Below are positions 51,802 to 60,252 of a DNA stretch of 64,000 nt, one piece after another (the stretch's first letter is position 1; the number at the start of each line of letters is the position of its first letter). The position numbers and the translations under genes are program-made. The DNA is from Actomonas aquatica (lineage in GTDB: Bacteria; Verrucomicrobiota; Verrucomicrobiia; Opitutales; Opitutaceae). Location: NCBI RefSeq assembly GCF_019679435.2, contig NZ_CP139781.1, positions 1,798,001 through 1,862,000 of the forward strand. Direction: 5' to 3'. Below the pieces are notes generated by a model. The model did not search any database. It was not told the origin of the DNA and saw only the letters and a list, made by a program, of their open reading frames with translations.

Positions 51802-52761
51802 ATGTCCCCCTTCACCACCCAACGCCGCCTCGCCGTCACCAGTTTGGGCGAAGCCAAACTGATCGGTGAGATCCGCCGCTGGTTAAGCACCGCCTCCCCC
51901 CGCCCCCCCGGCGGCATCGGCGACGATTGTGCCGTCCTGGCGGGCTCCATGCGCGACCAACTCATCACAGTCGACCCGGTCATCTACGGGGAGCACTTCG
52001 ACGACAGCGTGCCCGCCCGCGGGGTCGGCGCGAAGCTCTTCAACCGCAACCTCAGCGACATCGCTTCCATGGGCGGTCGCCCCCGCGCCGCCGTCATCGC
52101 ACTGGCCCTCAACGAGCAGGTGCGCCTCGACTGGTTGCGCGAGTTTTACCGCAGCCTTGCCACCATCGCCCGCCAACACCGCGTGCCGATCATCGGCGGG
52201 GATATTGCCCACCATGCCTCCGGTCTCATCGCCACCATGACCATTATCGGCGAGGCCCCCGAGGATCGCCCTCTCACCCGCCAGGGCGCCGCGGCCGGCG
52301 ATTGGATCTTCGTCACCGGCACCCTCGGCGGCAGTCGCCTCGGCTGGCATTACAAATTTTCTCCGCGCCTCGCCGAGGGCCAATGGCTCGCCCGCCATCC
52401 GCACGTGCGCTCCATGATGGACGTGAGCGACGGCCTCGCCAAAGACGTGCACGCCCTCACCCCGAACGCCTGCCGCGCCGCCCTCGATGGCAAAGCACTG
52501 CCGATCAGCCGCTCCGCCCGCAAACTCGCCACGACCAGCGGCGTCAGCCCGCTGCATCACGCCCTCACCGACGGCGAAGACTACGAACTGCTCTTCACCC
52601 TTAGCGGCAAAGCCGATCCGGCCGCCTTCATCGCCGAGTGGCGGGAAATCTTTCGGCGCCGTCTCACCTGCATCGGCCGCTTCGTCAAACGTCGGGCCCG
52701 TTCGCCTTATACCGACGAACTCGATCTCGCCTCCGTCCATGGCTTCGAACATCTGCGCTGA
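51802..52761 (+). CDS. thiL: Thiamine-monophosphate kinase
   Basis: 319 residues. GGIGDDCAVL near 37 and FNRNLSDIASMGGRP near 80 are the Mg-ATP binding loops, MMDVSDGLAKD near 206 the second Asp motif, and TDGEDYELLFTL near 256 the C-terminal signature. It phosphorylates thiamine monophosphate to the active diphosphate. The gene overlaps tsaE by 23 bp. No other thiamine gene is nearby and no THI-box is visible upstream. Confidence 0.94.
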   Translation: MSPFTTQRRLAVTSLGEAKLIGEIRRWLSTASPRPPGGIGDDCAVLAGSMRDQLITVDPVIYGEHFDDSVPARGVGAKLFNRNLSDIASMGGRPRAAVIALALNEQVRLDWLREFYRSLATIARQHRVPIIGGDIAHHASGLIATMTIIGEAPEDRPLTRQGAAAGDWIFVTGTLGGSRLGWHYKFSPRLAEGQWLARHPHVRSMMDVSDGLAKDVHALTPNACRAALDGKALPISRSARKLATTSGVSPLHHALTDGEDYELLFTLSGKADPAAFIAEWREIFRRRLTCIGRFVKRRARSPYTDELDLASVHGFEHLR

Positions 52762-53179
52762 ACTTCGCGCCGGTCTCACCACCAGCGACGCCGCCGCCAC
52801 CCGCGCCGCCGCGGCCGCGCTCGCCAGCGAGTTGCCCGACGACACGGTGCTCGCCCTTCACGGCGACCTCGGCGTCGGAAAAACCACCTTCGTGCAGGGA
52901 CTCGCCGCCGGCCTCGGTATCCAGGATCCGGTGACAAGCCCCACCTTCAACCTCTACACCCTCTACGAAGAAGGGCCGCGCCGCCTGCTCCACCTCGACG
53001 CCTACCGCCTCGACAACGAGGACCAGGTCGAAGCCCTCATGCTGGAAGACTTTTTGGTGAGCCCCTGGATCGCCGCCATCGAATGGCCCGAACGCATCCC
53101 CGGCTGGCTCCCGACCAACACCTGGCATCTCGACCTCGGCATCACGCCCGACCAACGCCACACCCTCCGCCTCCGGTAA
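52739..53179 (+). CDS. tsaE: tRNA threonylcarbamoyladenosine ATPase TsaE
   Basis: 146 residues from ATG 52739, which lies inside the end of thiL (23-bp overlap, different frame). Walker [14 protein letters not shown] near 42, [13 protein letters not shown] near 70 and the histidine-aspartate [10 protein letters not shown] near 86 are the family's marks, as is [12 protein letters not shown]. TsaE powers the TsaB-TsaD complex that makes t6A37 in tRNAs reading ANN codons. Confidence 0.94.
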   Translation: MASNICAELRAGLTTSDAAATRAAAAALASELPDDTVLALHGDLGVGKTTFVQGLAAGLGIQDPVTSPTFNLYTLYEEGPRRLLHLDAYRLDNEDQVEALMLEDFLVSPWIAAIEWPERIPGWLPTNTWHLDLGITPDQRHTLRLR

Positions 53180-53350
53180 CGCGGGCGCGGGACCGCCGAC
53201 ACGCCCGTCCGGCCCCACCCCACCGAACGCGGGCGACACGCCCGCTCCCTCCTGCCCCTCGGTCTTTGCGGTCTTTGCGTTAAAACGCACCGGCCGAGCG
53301 GCACGTTGCCTTTCGGCTCGTCCCCCCGACTCCCCACTCTCCCAAAAAAA
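53180..53350. other. Intergenic space with a degenerate palindrome and 9-bp repeat
   Basis: The space contains one degenerate unit C (GCGGGCGACACGCCCGC near 53229) without the GTAG head, and a tandem 9-mer GGTCTTTGC GGTCTTTGC near 53261-53278. No gene or promoter is evident. Confidence 0.55.
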
Positions 53351-53380
53351 ACGGGATGACCACATGGAGCGGTCATCCCG
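53345..53380 (-). terminator. Intrinsic terminator of the RGG-protein gene
   Basis: A perfect 10-bp stem CGGGATGACC/GGTCATCCCG (53352-53361 with 53371-53380) followed on the minus strand by T8. It starts 10 bp past the stop of the minus-strand gene. On the plus strand the T-run is absent. Confidence 0.93.
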
Positions 53381-53390
53381 TAAAAGTGCC

Positions 53391-55541
53391 TTACTCGGCC
53401 GACTTCTTTTCGTCGTCCGTTTCCGCCGGCGGTTCGGCCGTCTCAGCGGCCGGTTCCTCCGCGGTCGGAGTCGGAGCCGGTTCAGCCGGAGCGGCTTCCG
53501 CTGCCTTCTTCTCCGCTTCCGGTTCGGATTCCGTTTCCGGTGCGGCGGCAGGCTCATCCGGGACTGCCTCAGGCTCGGTCTCGGCTTCGGACTCATCCAC
53601 GTCCGCAGCAGCTTCTGCAGCAGCAGCGGGCTTGGTCGCTTTCGCCGGTTCCGCCTGGGGCTTCGGTTTCGCTTCCGGCATCGGCGGCGCGGCAAAGAGG
53701 CTGCCGTCAATGAACTCGGTCACGTAACCTTCGGTCACCAGCCAACGCAGATCGAGCTGCATGCGCTTGATCTTCGGCTGGTCATCTGGAGCAAAGGGAG
53801 AAGTCGTGCCAGTCGCGGCCGGAGCCGGAGCTTCCGCAGCGGCGGGAGCAGCCGCCTCGGGGGCCGGCGTCTCAGCTTCGGCTGCGGTCTCCTCTGCTGC
53901 AGCCGGCTCTTCCGGCGGCGTGGTTTCAGTCGCGGGCGCGGCGGCCGGGGCTTCCGGCGCAACCGGGGCTGCGGTCGCTTCCGCTACCGGCGTGAGCCCG
54001 AGGAACTTGTCCGGCAACTCGCTCACCTTCACCATCGAGTGCGTCTCGATGAAGTTGATCAGCTCGTCGATCGAATCGGCAAAGGTCTGACCCGGCACGC
54101 GGAACTTCCGCTTCACCGCGCAAACGTAGCTGATGCCCTTGGAGCCCTTCTTGAAGATCGTGAATCCTTCCCGGCGCAGGCGACCGCGCAACGCGTTGGC
54201 GGTGTCGAGCGGGAAGCGTTGTTGGCGCTCCAACGCGCCGACCACGGCCCGTTTGATTTCACCGTCCGGCATCTTCTCGATGATGTTGCCGTGGAAACGG
54301 CCATGCTCGTAGGTGCGCACCGCTTTGTCGCGGGCGTGGCTGAGCAGGTAGACCTTGGCTTCAGTAAGGCTGTCGAAGCTCGGCGCGGCAGGCGCAGCCG
54401 GAGCGGCGGCCTCGGACACGGCACTCTCCTCGGCGGCCGGAGCTTCCGTCGCCTCGCCTTCGGGAGCCGGGGCCTCAGCCGCTTCCGGCGCGGCTTCGGC
54501 GGCAGGAGCGGTCGGGGCGGCCGGCGTTTCCGCGGGCTTCGGGGCACCGTCGAGCGCCCACGTGTAGCGGGTGACCTTCTTCATCATCTCCAGCCAAGCG
54601 TCGACGACTTCCTGCTCGCGCACCGATTCGATGCGATTGCGGAAGGTCTCAAACGGCATGCGGCTGAGCCGGCTGGCGTGATGCTGTTGGCAAATCTGGC
54701 TGTAGAGGTGGTAGTTCGGCGGGCCAAGCAACTCGCCCGTGACACCGCAGCGGTTGATCACTTGGAAGCTGCCCTTCGGCGGGTCCACCTCGACCTGCTC
54801 CGCGCGGAAGAACTTTTCCACATGGTGCTGCATGATGTGGTTGATCGCAGCATCCTCGGACTCAAACGGCATCCCATCCGGCAGCGACACGTAGAACGGA
54901 CGCTTCTCCGCGGGCTCGGCTCCTTTGGCAGCCGGCTTGCGCTCGAGCACGACCACGAAGCGATCGTTCTTGCCGATCACGGTCTTCGCGATGTCGAACA
55001 ACTCGAAGGTGCGGCACGACGCGCGGATCGTCTTCGACAGCGCGGCAAAGCTCACGTCCTCCGGGTAAAACGTCACATCAAAATACGGGCTCACGTAGGG
55101 AGCCGGCGGCATCGCCGGACCACCCGGGCCACCAGGACCGCCCCGACGACGATCACCGCGGAAACCTCCGCGACCACCGCGGCCTTCGCCACCACGACCT
55201 TCGCCGCCGCGACCACCGCCGCCACGGCGTTCCCCACCACGACCTTCGCCGCCCGGGCGCTCACCACGACCGCCGCCAGCGGGACGATCGCCGCGCTCAC
55301 CGCGACCTTCAAAGCCACCTCCGGACGGAGCACCGGCCGGGCGCTTGAAGCCGCGGCGATCCTTGCGCGGTTCGCGCGGTCCGCCTTCGCGGCGCGGGCG
55401 GTCATCACGACCACGCGGTCCGCCGCCTTTCTCGGCTTTGTCTTGGGTCCATTGCGTGCCGAAGCTGAAGCTTTCAAGCTGGCTCAGATCGAGCTTGTTG
55501 AAGTCCTTCTTCGGTTCTTCGTTCGTTGGCTTGTCGTCCAT
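53391..55541 (-). CDS. RGG-rich protein with conserved domains, unknown function
   Basis: 716 residues from ATG 55541 (MDDKPTNEEPKKDF); the open frame continues upstream but without coding character. Residues ~35-147 are an RGG/GRGG-rich tract as in RNA-binding proteins. A folded region (~150-335: FDVTFYPEDVSFAALSKTIR, FQVINRCGVTGELLGPPNYH, ICQQHHASRLSRMPFETFRN) follows, then an Ala/Glu/Pro linker. A second folded part (~390-520: SHARDKAVRTYEHGRFHG, LRREGFTIFKKGSKG) and a helical segment (RMQLDLRWLVTEGYVTEFI) precede a long acidic Pro/Ala/Glu tail. RNA binding is inferred from the RGG box. I do not know its role. Confidence 0.75.
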   Translation of the reverse strand: MDDKPTNEEPKKDFNKLDLSQLESFSFGTQWTQDKAEKGGGPRGRDDRPRREGGPREPRKDRRGFKRPAGAPSGGGFEGRGERGDRPAGGGRGERPGGEGRGGERRGGGGRGGEGRGGEGRGGRGGFRGDRRRGGPGGPGGPAMPPAPYVSPYFDVTFYPEDVSFAALSKTIRASCRTFELFDIAKTVIGKNDRFVVVLERKPAAKGAEPAEKRPFYVSLPDGMPFESEDAAINHIMQHHVEKFFRAEQVEVDPPKGSFQVINRCGVTGELLGPPNYHLYSQICQQHHASRLSRMPFETFRNRIESVREQEVVDAWLEMMKKVTRYTWALDGAPKPAETPAAPTAPAAEAAPEAAEAPAPEGEATEAPAAEESAVSEAAAPAAPAAPSFDSLTEAKVYLLSHARDKAVRTYEHGRFHGNIIEKMPDGEIKRAVVGALERQQRFPLDTANALRGRLRREGFTIFKKGSKGISYVCAVKRKFRVPGQTFADSIDELINFIETHSMVKVSELPDKFLGLTPVAEATAAPVAPEAPAAAPATETTPPEEPAAAEETAAEAETPAPEAAAPAAAEAPAPAATGTTSPFAPDDQPKIKRMQLDLRWLVTEGYVTEFIDGSLFAAPPMPEAKPKPQAEPAKATKPAAAAEAAADVDESEAETEPEAVPDEPAAAPETESEPEAEKKAAEAAPAEPAPTPTAEEPAAETAEPPAETDDEKKSAE

Positions 55542-55867
55542 GCGAAAACGGGCGGGCGCCCGTGCTAGTCGGGTAGTTGTTTGATAAGTGTCGGCAGTTG
55601 AGCACGAAGGCTCAGGGCGCAGTGTCCACGGCCCCTCTGGACACGCAAGCACGATTCCGTGGGCTCGCCGACCACCAGCACGACTGTATTTCGCGCACTT
55701 CTTCCGCACGGTTCGGCCACTTAAGTGTCCTGCCCATCGCGCCGATGACGAGCAGTCACTCTCCGCAAAGATGCTTGCCCAACGCGACTTGCCCAATGCC
55801 AGACGCTTGCGTGAAGCGCCAGATTCCCTTGGCATCTGCCCGTCGTTACCCCCGTCCCCCCGGCTTC
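55542..55867. other. Divergent intergenic region with an inverted repeat
   Basis: 326 bp between the divergent RGG-protein and cyclic-nucleotide-binding genes. It must hold both promoters, but no sigma-70-like boxes stand out in this GC-rich DNA. A perfect 7-bp inverted repeat, GTGTCCA (55622-55628) and TGGACAC (55638-55644), could be an operator. A GC palindrome CGGGCG/CGCCCG lies near 55549. Otherwise I see nothing. Confidence 0.4.
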
Positions 55868-57880
55868 ATGGAATCCAAAACACAGCCGAACTATATCCCC
55901 CCGCCGCAACCGCTGCCCAAGCCGGACCAGTCCGAGCTGCTTTCCGTCGTCTCTCTTTCTTTGGCCAAAGACATCCGGGCGACGGTCTACGACGAGGAAC
56001 ATGTGGTGGTGAAATACACGCCCGCCCGCACCTATCTCGCTCTCACGCCCGCCCAGTGGAAGGTGCTTAAAGCCTTCGCCGATCGCACCGCCACCGTCCC
56101 GCAAGTCCTCTTCGAACTCATCTCCGACCGTCGCTGCATTCCGCTGCGCGAGTTCTACGAGATCATCATCAAGGCCTACGAACGCGGCATCCTCCAGGCC
56201 GTCGGTGAACCGGCCCCAGCTGAAGTGCCGGCCGAGGATTGGACCCATCGCGCCTCCGGCCGCAAGGTGCGCCCCATGGTCATCGTGGCCGCCGTCGGCG
56301 CGGTGGTTTCCATGGTCCTGCAACCCTTCGCCCTGCCCACCGCCTGGTGGGAGCTGCTGGTGGGTTGGCTGATCGCCTGCGTGGCGGCCAGCTCGGGTTA
56401 CTTCCTCTCCGCCTGCGTCGCTCGTGATGAAGAATCGGAGATCTACCACCCTGGCTGGCGCTTCCGCACCCTTTTCCCGCGCTGGAACGCCGACCTGCAC
56501 GACGCCGTCATGGGCGGCCGTGAGACCGTCGTAAATGTCGCCCTCGCGCGCATCGCTCCGCTCCTCGTCGCCATGGGCATCGTGCCCTTCCTGCACCCGG
56601 GCATCTCCTTCCTACTCTTCTGTGCCTTCATCTACCAGCTGTCGCCCTTCTGGTGGTCGCCTGGCCTCACCCTGCTGCACGCCCGCTACGGAAAACCGTC
56701 CTTGGACGCGTTCAGGTCCTTCATCTTCGAACCCAACCGCAACCGCTGGTTCGCCTTGCGCACCCGCCTCAAGCACACCGACCTCAAGTTTCTGAATCTC
56801 CACCTGGGCATGACGGCGGGTTGGCTGCTCCTCGTGCTGCTCGCCGGCTCTCTGCCCCTGCGTGCCAACGCCCTCGAACTCTGGCAAAACTACCAATCCT
56901 CCGGCGGCCTGCATTTCACTGCGCTGGCCATGCTGGCCCTGCTCGGCTTCATGGTCGTCGGCTCGATCGGCACCGCCGTGTGGCTGATTGCCCATTCCGC
57001 GCTGCATCGCATCACCACGTGGATCAACAAATCCCTGCCACCCAAATCCGTGCCCCTCTCCGCTGAGGCGCTGCAGGAAACCATTTCTTCCTCCCTACTC
57101 TTCAAGGGCTTTGGCCGCGACGAACGCGCTCGTATCGCCGAAGCTGCCGCCCCCCGTGAATACAAACGCGGCGCTATGATCGTGAAGGAAGGGGATCCCG
57201 GCGAAGAAATCTTCCTCGTGCACAGCGGTCGGGTGGAAGTCCTGCGCGACACCCCCGCCGGCCGCCCGGAATGGGTGGCTACGCTTGAGCGCGGTGACGT
57301 GTTCGGCGAACGCGCCCTCCTGGAGACCGGCGTGCGCACCCGCTCCGTGCGCGCCCTCAGCCCCTGCATCCTGCTCGCGCTGCACCGCCAGACCTTCGAG
57401 GACCTCGTGCTCTCCCGCCTCAATCGCACCCAAGTGGAGGAGATTCTGCAAAAGGTCGCCTTCCTCCATCGTATCGAACTTTCCGCTACATGGAGCCCGC
57501 AGGCCATGTTCGCCTTCGCCCGCCGCGCGCTCATGCAGTCCTTCGAGGTCGGCCAGACCCTCATCCGTGCACACGACGACAACCAGTATTTCTTCCTGCT
57601 CTACGAAGGGGAACTCTCCGTGCAGAAGAACAAAACCGAAGTCGCCCGCCTCAAAGCCGGAGACTTTTTTGGTGAGATCAGCGCCCTGCAAAACAGCACG
57701 GCCACCGCCACCGTCAAAGTGCGCACCCCCGCCAAATGCCTGGTGGTCGCCAAGCGGGAGTTTTTGCAGTTCCTTGTGAACGACTTCCTCGTCGGCCTGC
57801 ACTTCGAAAAGATCAGCTCCGACCGCCTCGGCGAACCCATCTTCCCGCTCCGCGGCCGCAGCTTCGACGTCCTGCGCTGA
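55868..57880 (+). CDS. Membrane protein with two cyclic-nucleotide-binding domains
   Basis: 670 residues from ATG 55868 (MESKTQPNYIPP). The N-terminal ~115 residues include a small winged-helix-like part (LALTPAQWKVLKAFADRTAT) that resembles PqqD-type domains. Residues ~135-400 hold about six membrane segments arranged as in M50-type peptidase-like exporters, but no HExxH zinc motif is present. Two cyclic-nucleotide-binding domains follow: ~420-540 (IVKEGDPGEEIFLVHSGRVE, GDVFGERALLETGVRTRSV) and ~545-665 (FFLLYEGELSVQKNKTEVAR, GDFFGEISALQNSTATATV). The first has the GERALL-x-R phosphate cassette; the second, ending STATATV, lacks the arginine. It is likely a ligand-gated membrane regulator. 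Confidence 0.75.
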   Translation: MESKTQPNYIPPPQPLPKPDQSELLSVVSLSLAKDIRATVYDEEHVVVKYTPARTYLALTPAQWKVLKAFADRTATVPQVLFELISDRRCIPLREFYEIIIKAYERGILQAVGEPAPAEVPAEDWTHRASGRKVRPMVIVAAVGAVVSMVLQPFALPTAWWELLVGWLIACVAASSGYFLSACVARDEESEIYHPGWRFRTLFPRWNADLHDAVMGGRETVVNVALARIAPLLVAMGIVPFLHPGISFLLFCAFIYQLSPFWWSPGLTLLHARYGKPSLDAFRSFIFEPNRNRWFALRTRLKHTDLKFLNLHLGMTAGWLLLVLLAGSLPLRANALELWQNYQSSGGLHFTALAMLALLGFMVVGSIGTAVWLIAHSALHRITTWINKSLPPKSVPLSAEALQETISSSLLFKGFGRDERARIAEAAAPREYKRGAMIVKEGDPGEEIFLVHSGRVEVLRDTPAGRPEWVATLERGDVFGERALLETGVRTRSVRALSPCILLALHRQTFEDLVLSRLNRTQVEEILQKVAFLHRIELSATWSPQAMFAFARRALMQSFEVGQTLIRAHDDNQYFFLLYEGELSVQKNKTEVARLKAGDFFGEISALQNSTATATVKVRTPAKCLVVAKREFLQFLVNDFLVGLHFEKISSDRLGEPIFPLRGRSFDVLR

Positions 57881-57962
57881 CCTTAGGGAAATCGGCGGGG
57901 AATCCGCGAAGGAAGCGCAGAGTCGCCAAGCCCCTCCGCCGCAAACGCGGTCGAGGACGCCC

Positions 57963-57993
57963 ACGTCCACCTCAGCGCAAAAAAGGTGGACGT
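57963..57993. other. Hairpin after the cyclic-nucleotide protein gene
   Basis: Perfect 10-bp arms ACGTCCACCT and AGGTGGACGT with an 11-base A-rich loop, 83 bp past the stop. No T-run follows, so rho-independent termination is doubtful; it may stabilise the transcript. Confidence 0.4.
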
Positions 57994-58061
57994 CGACCTC
58001 CAGGCGACGTCAGCGCCCTGTCGGCCCGCTGCCACTCACCCTATGCCCCTTCAACCGCCAT

Positions 58062-58126
58062 GCGGGCGACACGCCCGCGGCTACATCCCCATCCATTTAG
58101 GTGTAGCAGCGACCGCCTCGGCCGCA
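58062..58126. repeat. Dispersed GTAG palindrome pair
   Basis: Units C (TGCGGGCGACACGCCCGCGG) and A-like (GTAGCAGCGACCGCCTCGGC) occur once each, in the same order (C then A) as in the array at 26-27 kb, with a short spacer. It is a single copy of one array junction 31 kb away. Confidence 0.75.
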
Positions 58127-58133
58127 ACCGGAC

Positions 58134-58160
58134 ACAAAAAAACCCGCAATGTGCGGGTTT
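58134..58160 (-). terminator. Intrinsic terminator of tRNA-Leu
   Basis: Perfect stem AAACCCGCA/TGCGGGTTT with a 3-base loop, followed on the minus strand by a T-run (TTTTTTT counting the stem end). It starts 6 bp past the tRNA-Leu 3' end. Confidence 0.92.
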
Positions 58161-58165
58161 AAAAA

Positions 58166-58250
58166 TGGTGCTCAGGAAGGGACTCGAACCCTTACACCTT
58201 TCGGCACACGCCCCTCAAGCGTGCGTGTCTACCAATTCCACCACCTGAGC
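58166..58250 (-). tRNA. tRNA-Leu (anticodon GAG)
   Basis: 85 bases with encoded CCA. Acceptor stem GCTCAGG/CCTGAGC, discriminator A73 and a long variable arm (TGCCGAAAGGTGT region) as expected for leucine. The anticodon stem CACGC/GCGTG encloses loop TTGAGGG with anticodon GAG, reading CUC and CUU. T arm contains GGTTCGAGTCC. Confidence 0.96.
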
Positions 58251-58376
58251 AGGTTTGAAGAGGGGAAGGCGGACTAAGAAAGATGCTCCCTTTCTTGTAA
58301 AGCCCCGAAATGTATTTTCTCAATTCCCTTGGAATGCCAGCCGCTCGCTGCGCATCTAGCCTTACTCTCGAAGCCC

Positions 58377-59309
58377 ATGACGATCGACGCCATCCAGCGC
58401 GCCCTGCTTGAGTCCTACCAGACTCTGGGAGGCATTAACCACATCAACGGCAGTAACTTGCCGTCGGATCAGTCCATCAATTGGCTCGCGGCCGAGATCA
58501 TGCACCTGCTCTTCCCCGGCTTCTTCGAATCGAAGCCCCTCGCCACGGAAGATGTGCCGAAAATCACCGCCGAGCGTCTGAAAAACGTCTGCGCCCGTCT
58601 AGAGGAGGAAATCGCCAAAGCCTTGAGCTTTGCCGGCCACACCGCGCCCGCCGCACGCGCCAGCGAGCTCGCCAGCGAAATCCTGCTCAAACTCCCGATG
58701 CTGCGCCAAATCTGCCGCACCGATGTGCAGGCCGCCTACGAGGGAGACCCCGCCGCCCGCAGCGTGGAGGAGATCATCCTCGCCTACCCGTGCGTGCTCG
58801 TCATCTCGATTCAGCGCTTCGCCCACGAGCTCTACAAACTCCAGGTCCCGCTCATCCCCCGCATGCTCACCGAGTATGCCCACGAGCGCACCGGCACCGA
58901 CCTCCACCCGGGGGCGACGATCGGCACCCACTTCTTCATCGACCACTGCACCGGCGTCGTCGTCGGCGAAACCACCCGCATCGGCAACCACGTGAAGATC
59001 TACCAAAACGTGACCCTCGGCGCGAAGTCGTTCGAACTCGATGAAGACGGCAACCCCATCAAGGGCGTCAAACGTCACCCCGACATCGAGGACCACGTGA
59101 CCATCTACCCAAGTGCGACCGTCCTCGGCGGCAAAACCGTCGTGGGCCGCGGCTCCATCATCGGTTCCAATGTGTGGCTCATGAAGTCCGTGCCCGCCGA
59201 AAGCATCGTATATTACGAGGGCGATCGCACTTCCGTCGTGCGTAACCAGAACGATCGCAAGGCCTCCCGCACCAACCCCGACCACGAAGCCTGGGACTGG
59301 ACGATCTAG
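58377..59309 (+). CDS. cysE: Serine O-acetyltransferase (EpsC/CysE-like)
   Basis: 310 residues from ATG 58377. An N-terminal helical domain (~1-190) precedes a left-handed beta-helix of hexapeptide repeats: DLHPGATIGTHFFIDHCTGV (catalytic His region), VVVGETTRIGNHVKIYQNVT and VLGGKTVVGRGSIIGSNVWL. The extended N-terminus and the ending VYYEGDRTSVVR are typical of the longer EpsC-type enzymes. It acetylates L-serine to O-acetylserine for cysteine synthesis. No cysK is adjacent. Confidence 0.92.
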   Translation: MTIDAIQRALLESYQTLGGINHINGSNLPSDQSINWLAAEIMHLLFPGFFESKPLATEDVPKITAERLKNVCARLEEEIAKALSFAGHTAPAARASELASEILLKLPMLRQICRTDVQAAYEGDPAARSVEEIILAYPCVLVISIQRFAHELYKLQVPLIPRMLTEYAHERTGTDLHPGATIGTHFFIDHCTGVVVGETTRIGNHVKIYQNVTLGAKSFELDEDGNPIKGVKRHPDIEDHVTIYPSATVLGGKTVVGRGSIIGSNVWLMKSVPAESIVYYEGDRTSVVRNQNDRKASRTNPDHEAWDWTI

Positions 59310-59389
59310 GGGCGAGGCTGTCGCACCGACTCATCAGCTTCGCCGCGCGTAGACCCCTCCGCCGTAGCCGCGTTGGAGCTCAGCGACAA

Positions 59390-59410
59390 CGTGGCCGCCG
59401 TCGGGCCACG
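59390..59410. terminator. Hairpin between convergent genes
   Basis: CGTGGCC and GGCCACG arms with a 7-base loop in the 125-bp gap between cysE and the convergent LytTR regulator gene. It is followed by CTTTCG on the plus strand, so terminator strength is low. Confidence 0.35.
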
Positions 59411-59434
59411 CTTTCGCCTCCGCCCCCCTCCGCC

Positions 59435-60163
59435 TCAGCGGGTGAACAGAGTGTCGAGCTTGCCGCGCAGGCTGCGGCTCAACGGCAACTCCACCCCTTT
59501 GCGCAACACCAGCGTGTAGTCGCCATGGGAGTTGGGCCGCACTTCATTGATCTCGTCCAAACGCACCAGCGCCGAGCGGTTGGCGCGCAAAAACAGTTCT
59601 TTGCCGAGGCGTTTCTCCATCGCCGCCATCGTATCACGCACCATGTGACGCGGACCGGCAGCCGTGTGCAACACGACGTAGTTGTCCGCCGCCTCCACCC
59701 AGTCGATCTCGCGCGGTGAGAGCAGCACCAGACGCCCGTCAACCTTGAAGGTCAGACGCTCCGGCTCGCGAGTCTCACTGCCATTGGTTTTGGGCCCGGT
59801 ATTCTTCTCCCGCCATGTCCGCGCCCGCTCGAGCGCGACCTGAAAACGTTCCCGATCAAAAGGCTTCAGCAGGTAGTCGACCGCCTGCACTTCAAAGGCA
59901 TCGAGCGCAAAACTCTCGTGCGCCGTCGCGAATACCACGGCCGGACGGTTGTTCGGCGGCAACTTGGCCAACACCTCCAAGCCGTTGGCTCCGGGCATTT
60001 CCATATCGATGAAGAGGATGTCCACGTCGCCGTCGGCCAAGCGGGTGATCGCGTCCGTCCCGCTGCCACACTCACCCACAATTTCCATTTCGGATTCACG
60101 CTCCACCAGTCGGCGGAGTCGTTCTCGCGCCAACGGTTCGTCATCCACAATCAGTATGCGCAT
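59435..60163 (-). CDS. LytTR-family response regulator
   Basis: 242 residues from ATG 60163 (MRILIVDDEPLARERL; an in-frame ATG at 60172 is the alternative). Receiver domain 1-~120 with IVDDEPLARE, phospho-acceptor in LFIDMEMPGANG (~Asp54) and the lysine of LLKPFDRE. LytTR DNA-binding domain ~145-240: IDWVEAADNYVVLHT, FLRANRSALVRLDEI and LPLSRSLRGKL. It should activate or repress genes behind 9-bp direct repeats. It is the third gene of a two-kinase operon. Confidence 0.93.
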   Translation of the reverse strand: MRILIVDDEPLARERLRRLVERESEMEIVGECGSGTDAITRLADGDVDILFIDMEMPGANGLEVLAKLPPNNRPAVVFATAHESFALDAFEVQAVDYLLKPFDRERFQVALERARTWREKNTGPKTNGSETREPERLTFKVDGRLVLLSPREIDWVEAADNYVVLHTAAGPRHMVRDTMAAMEKRLGKELFLRANRSALVRLDEINEVRPNSHGDYTLVLRKGVELPLSRSLRGKLDTLFTR

Positions 60164-60252
60164 TGCCGTCATCGGTGCCGCTGATTTTGCGCACAAGTGC
60201 CAATGAAATAACATCAAAACCGCAGCGCATGAATTGTGGTTCTTTTGCCACC

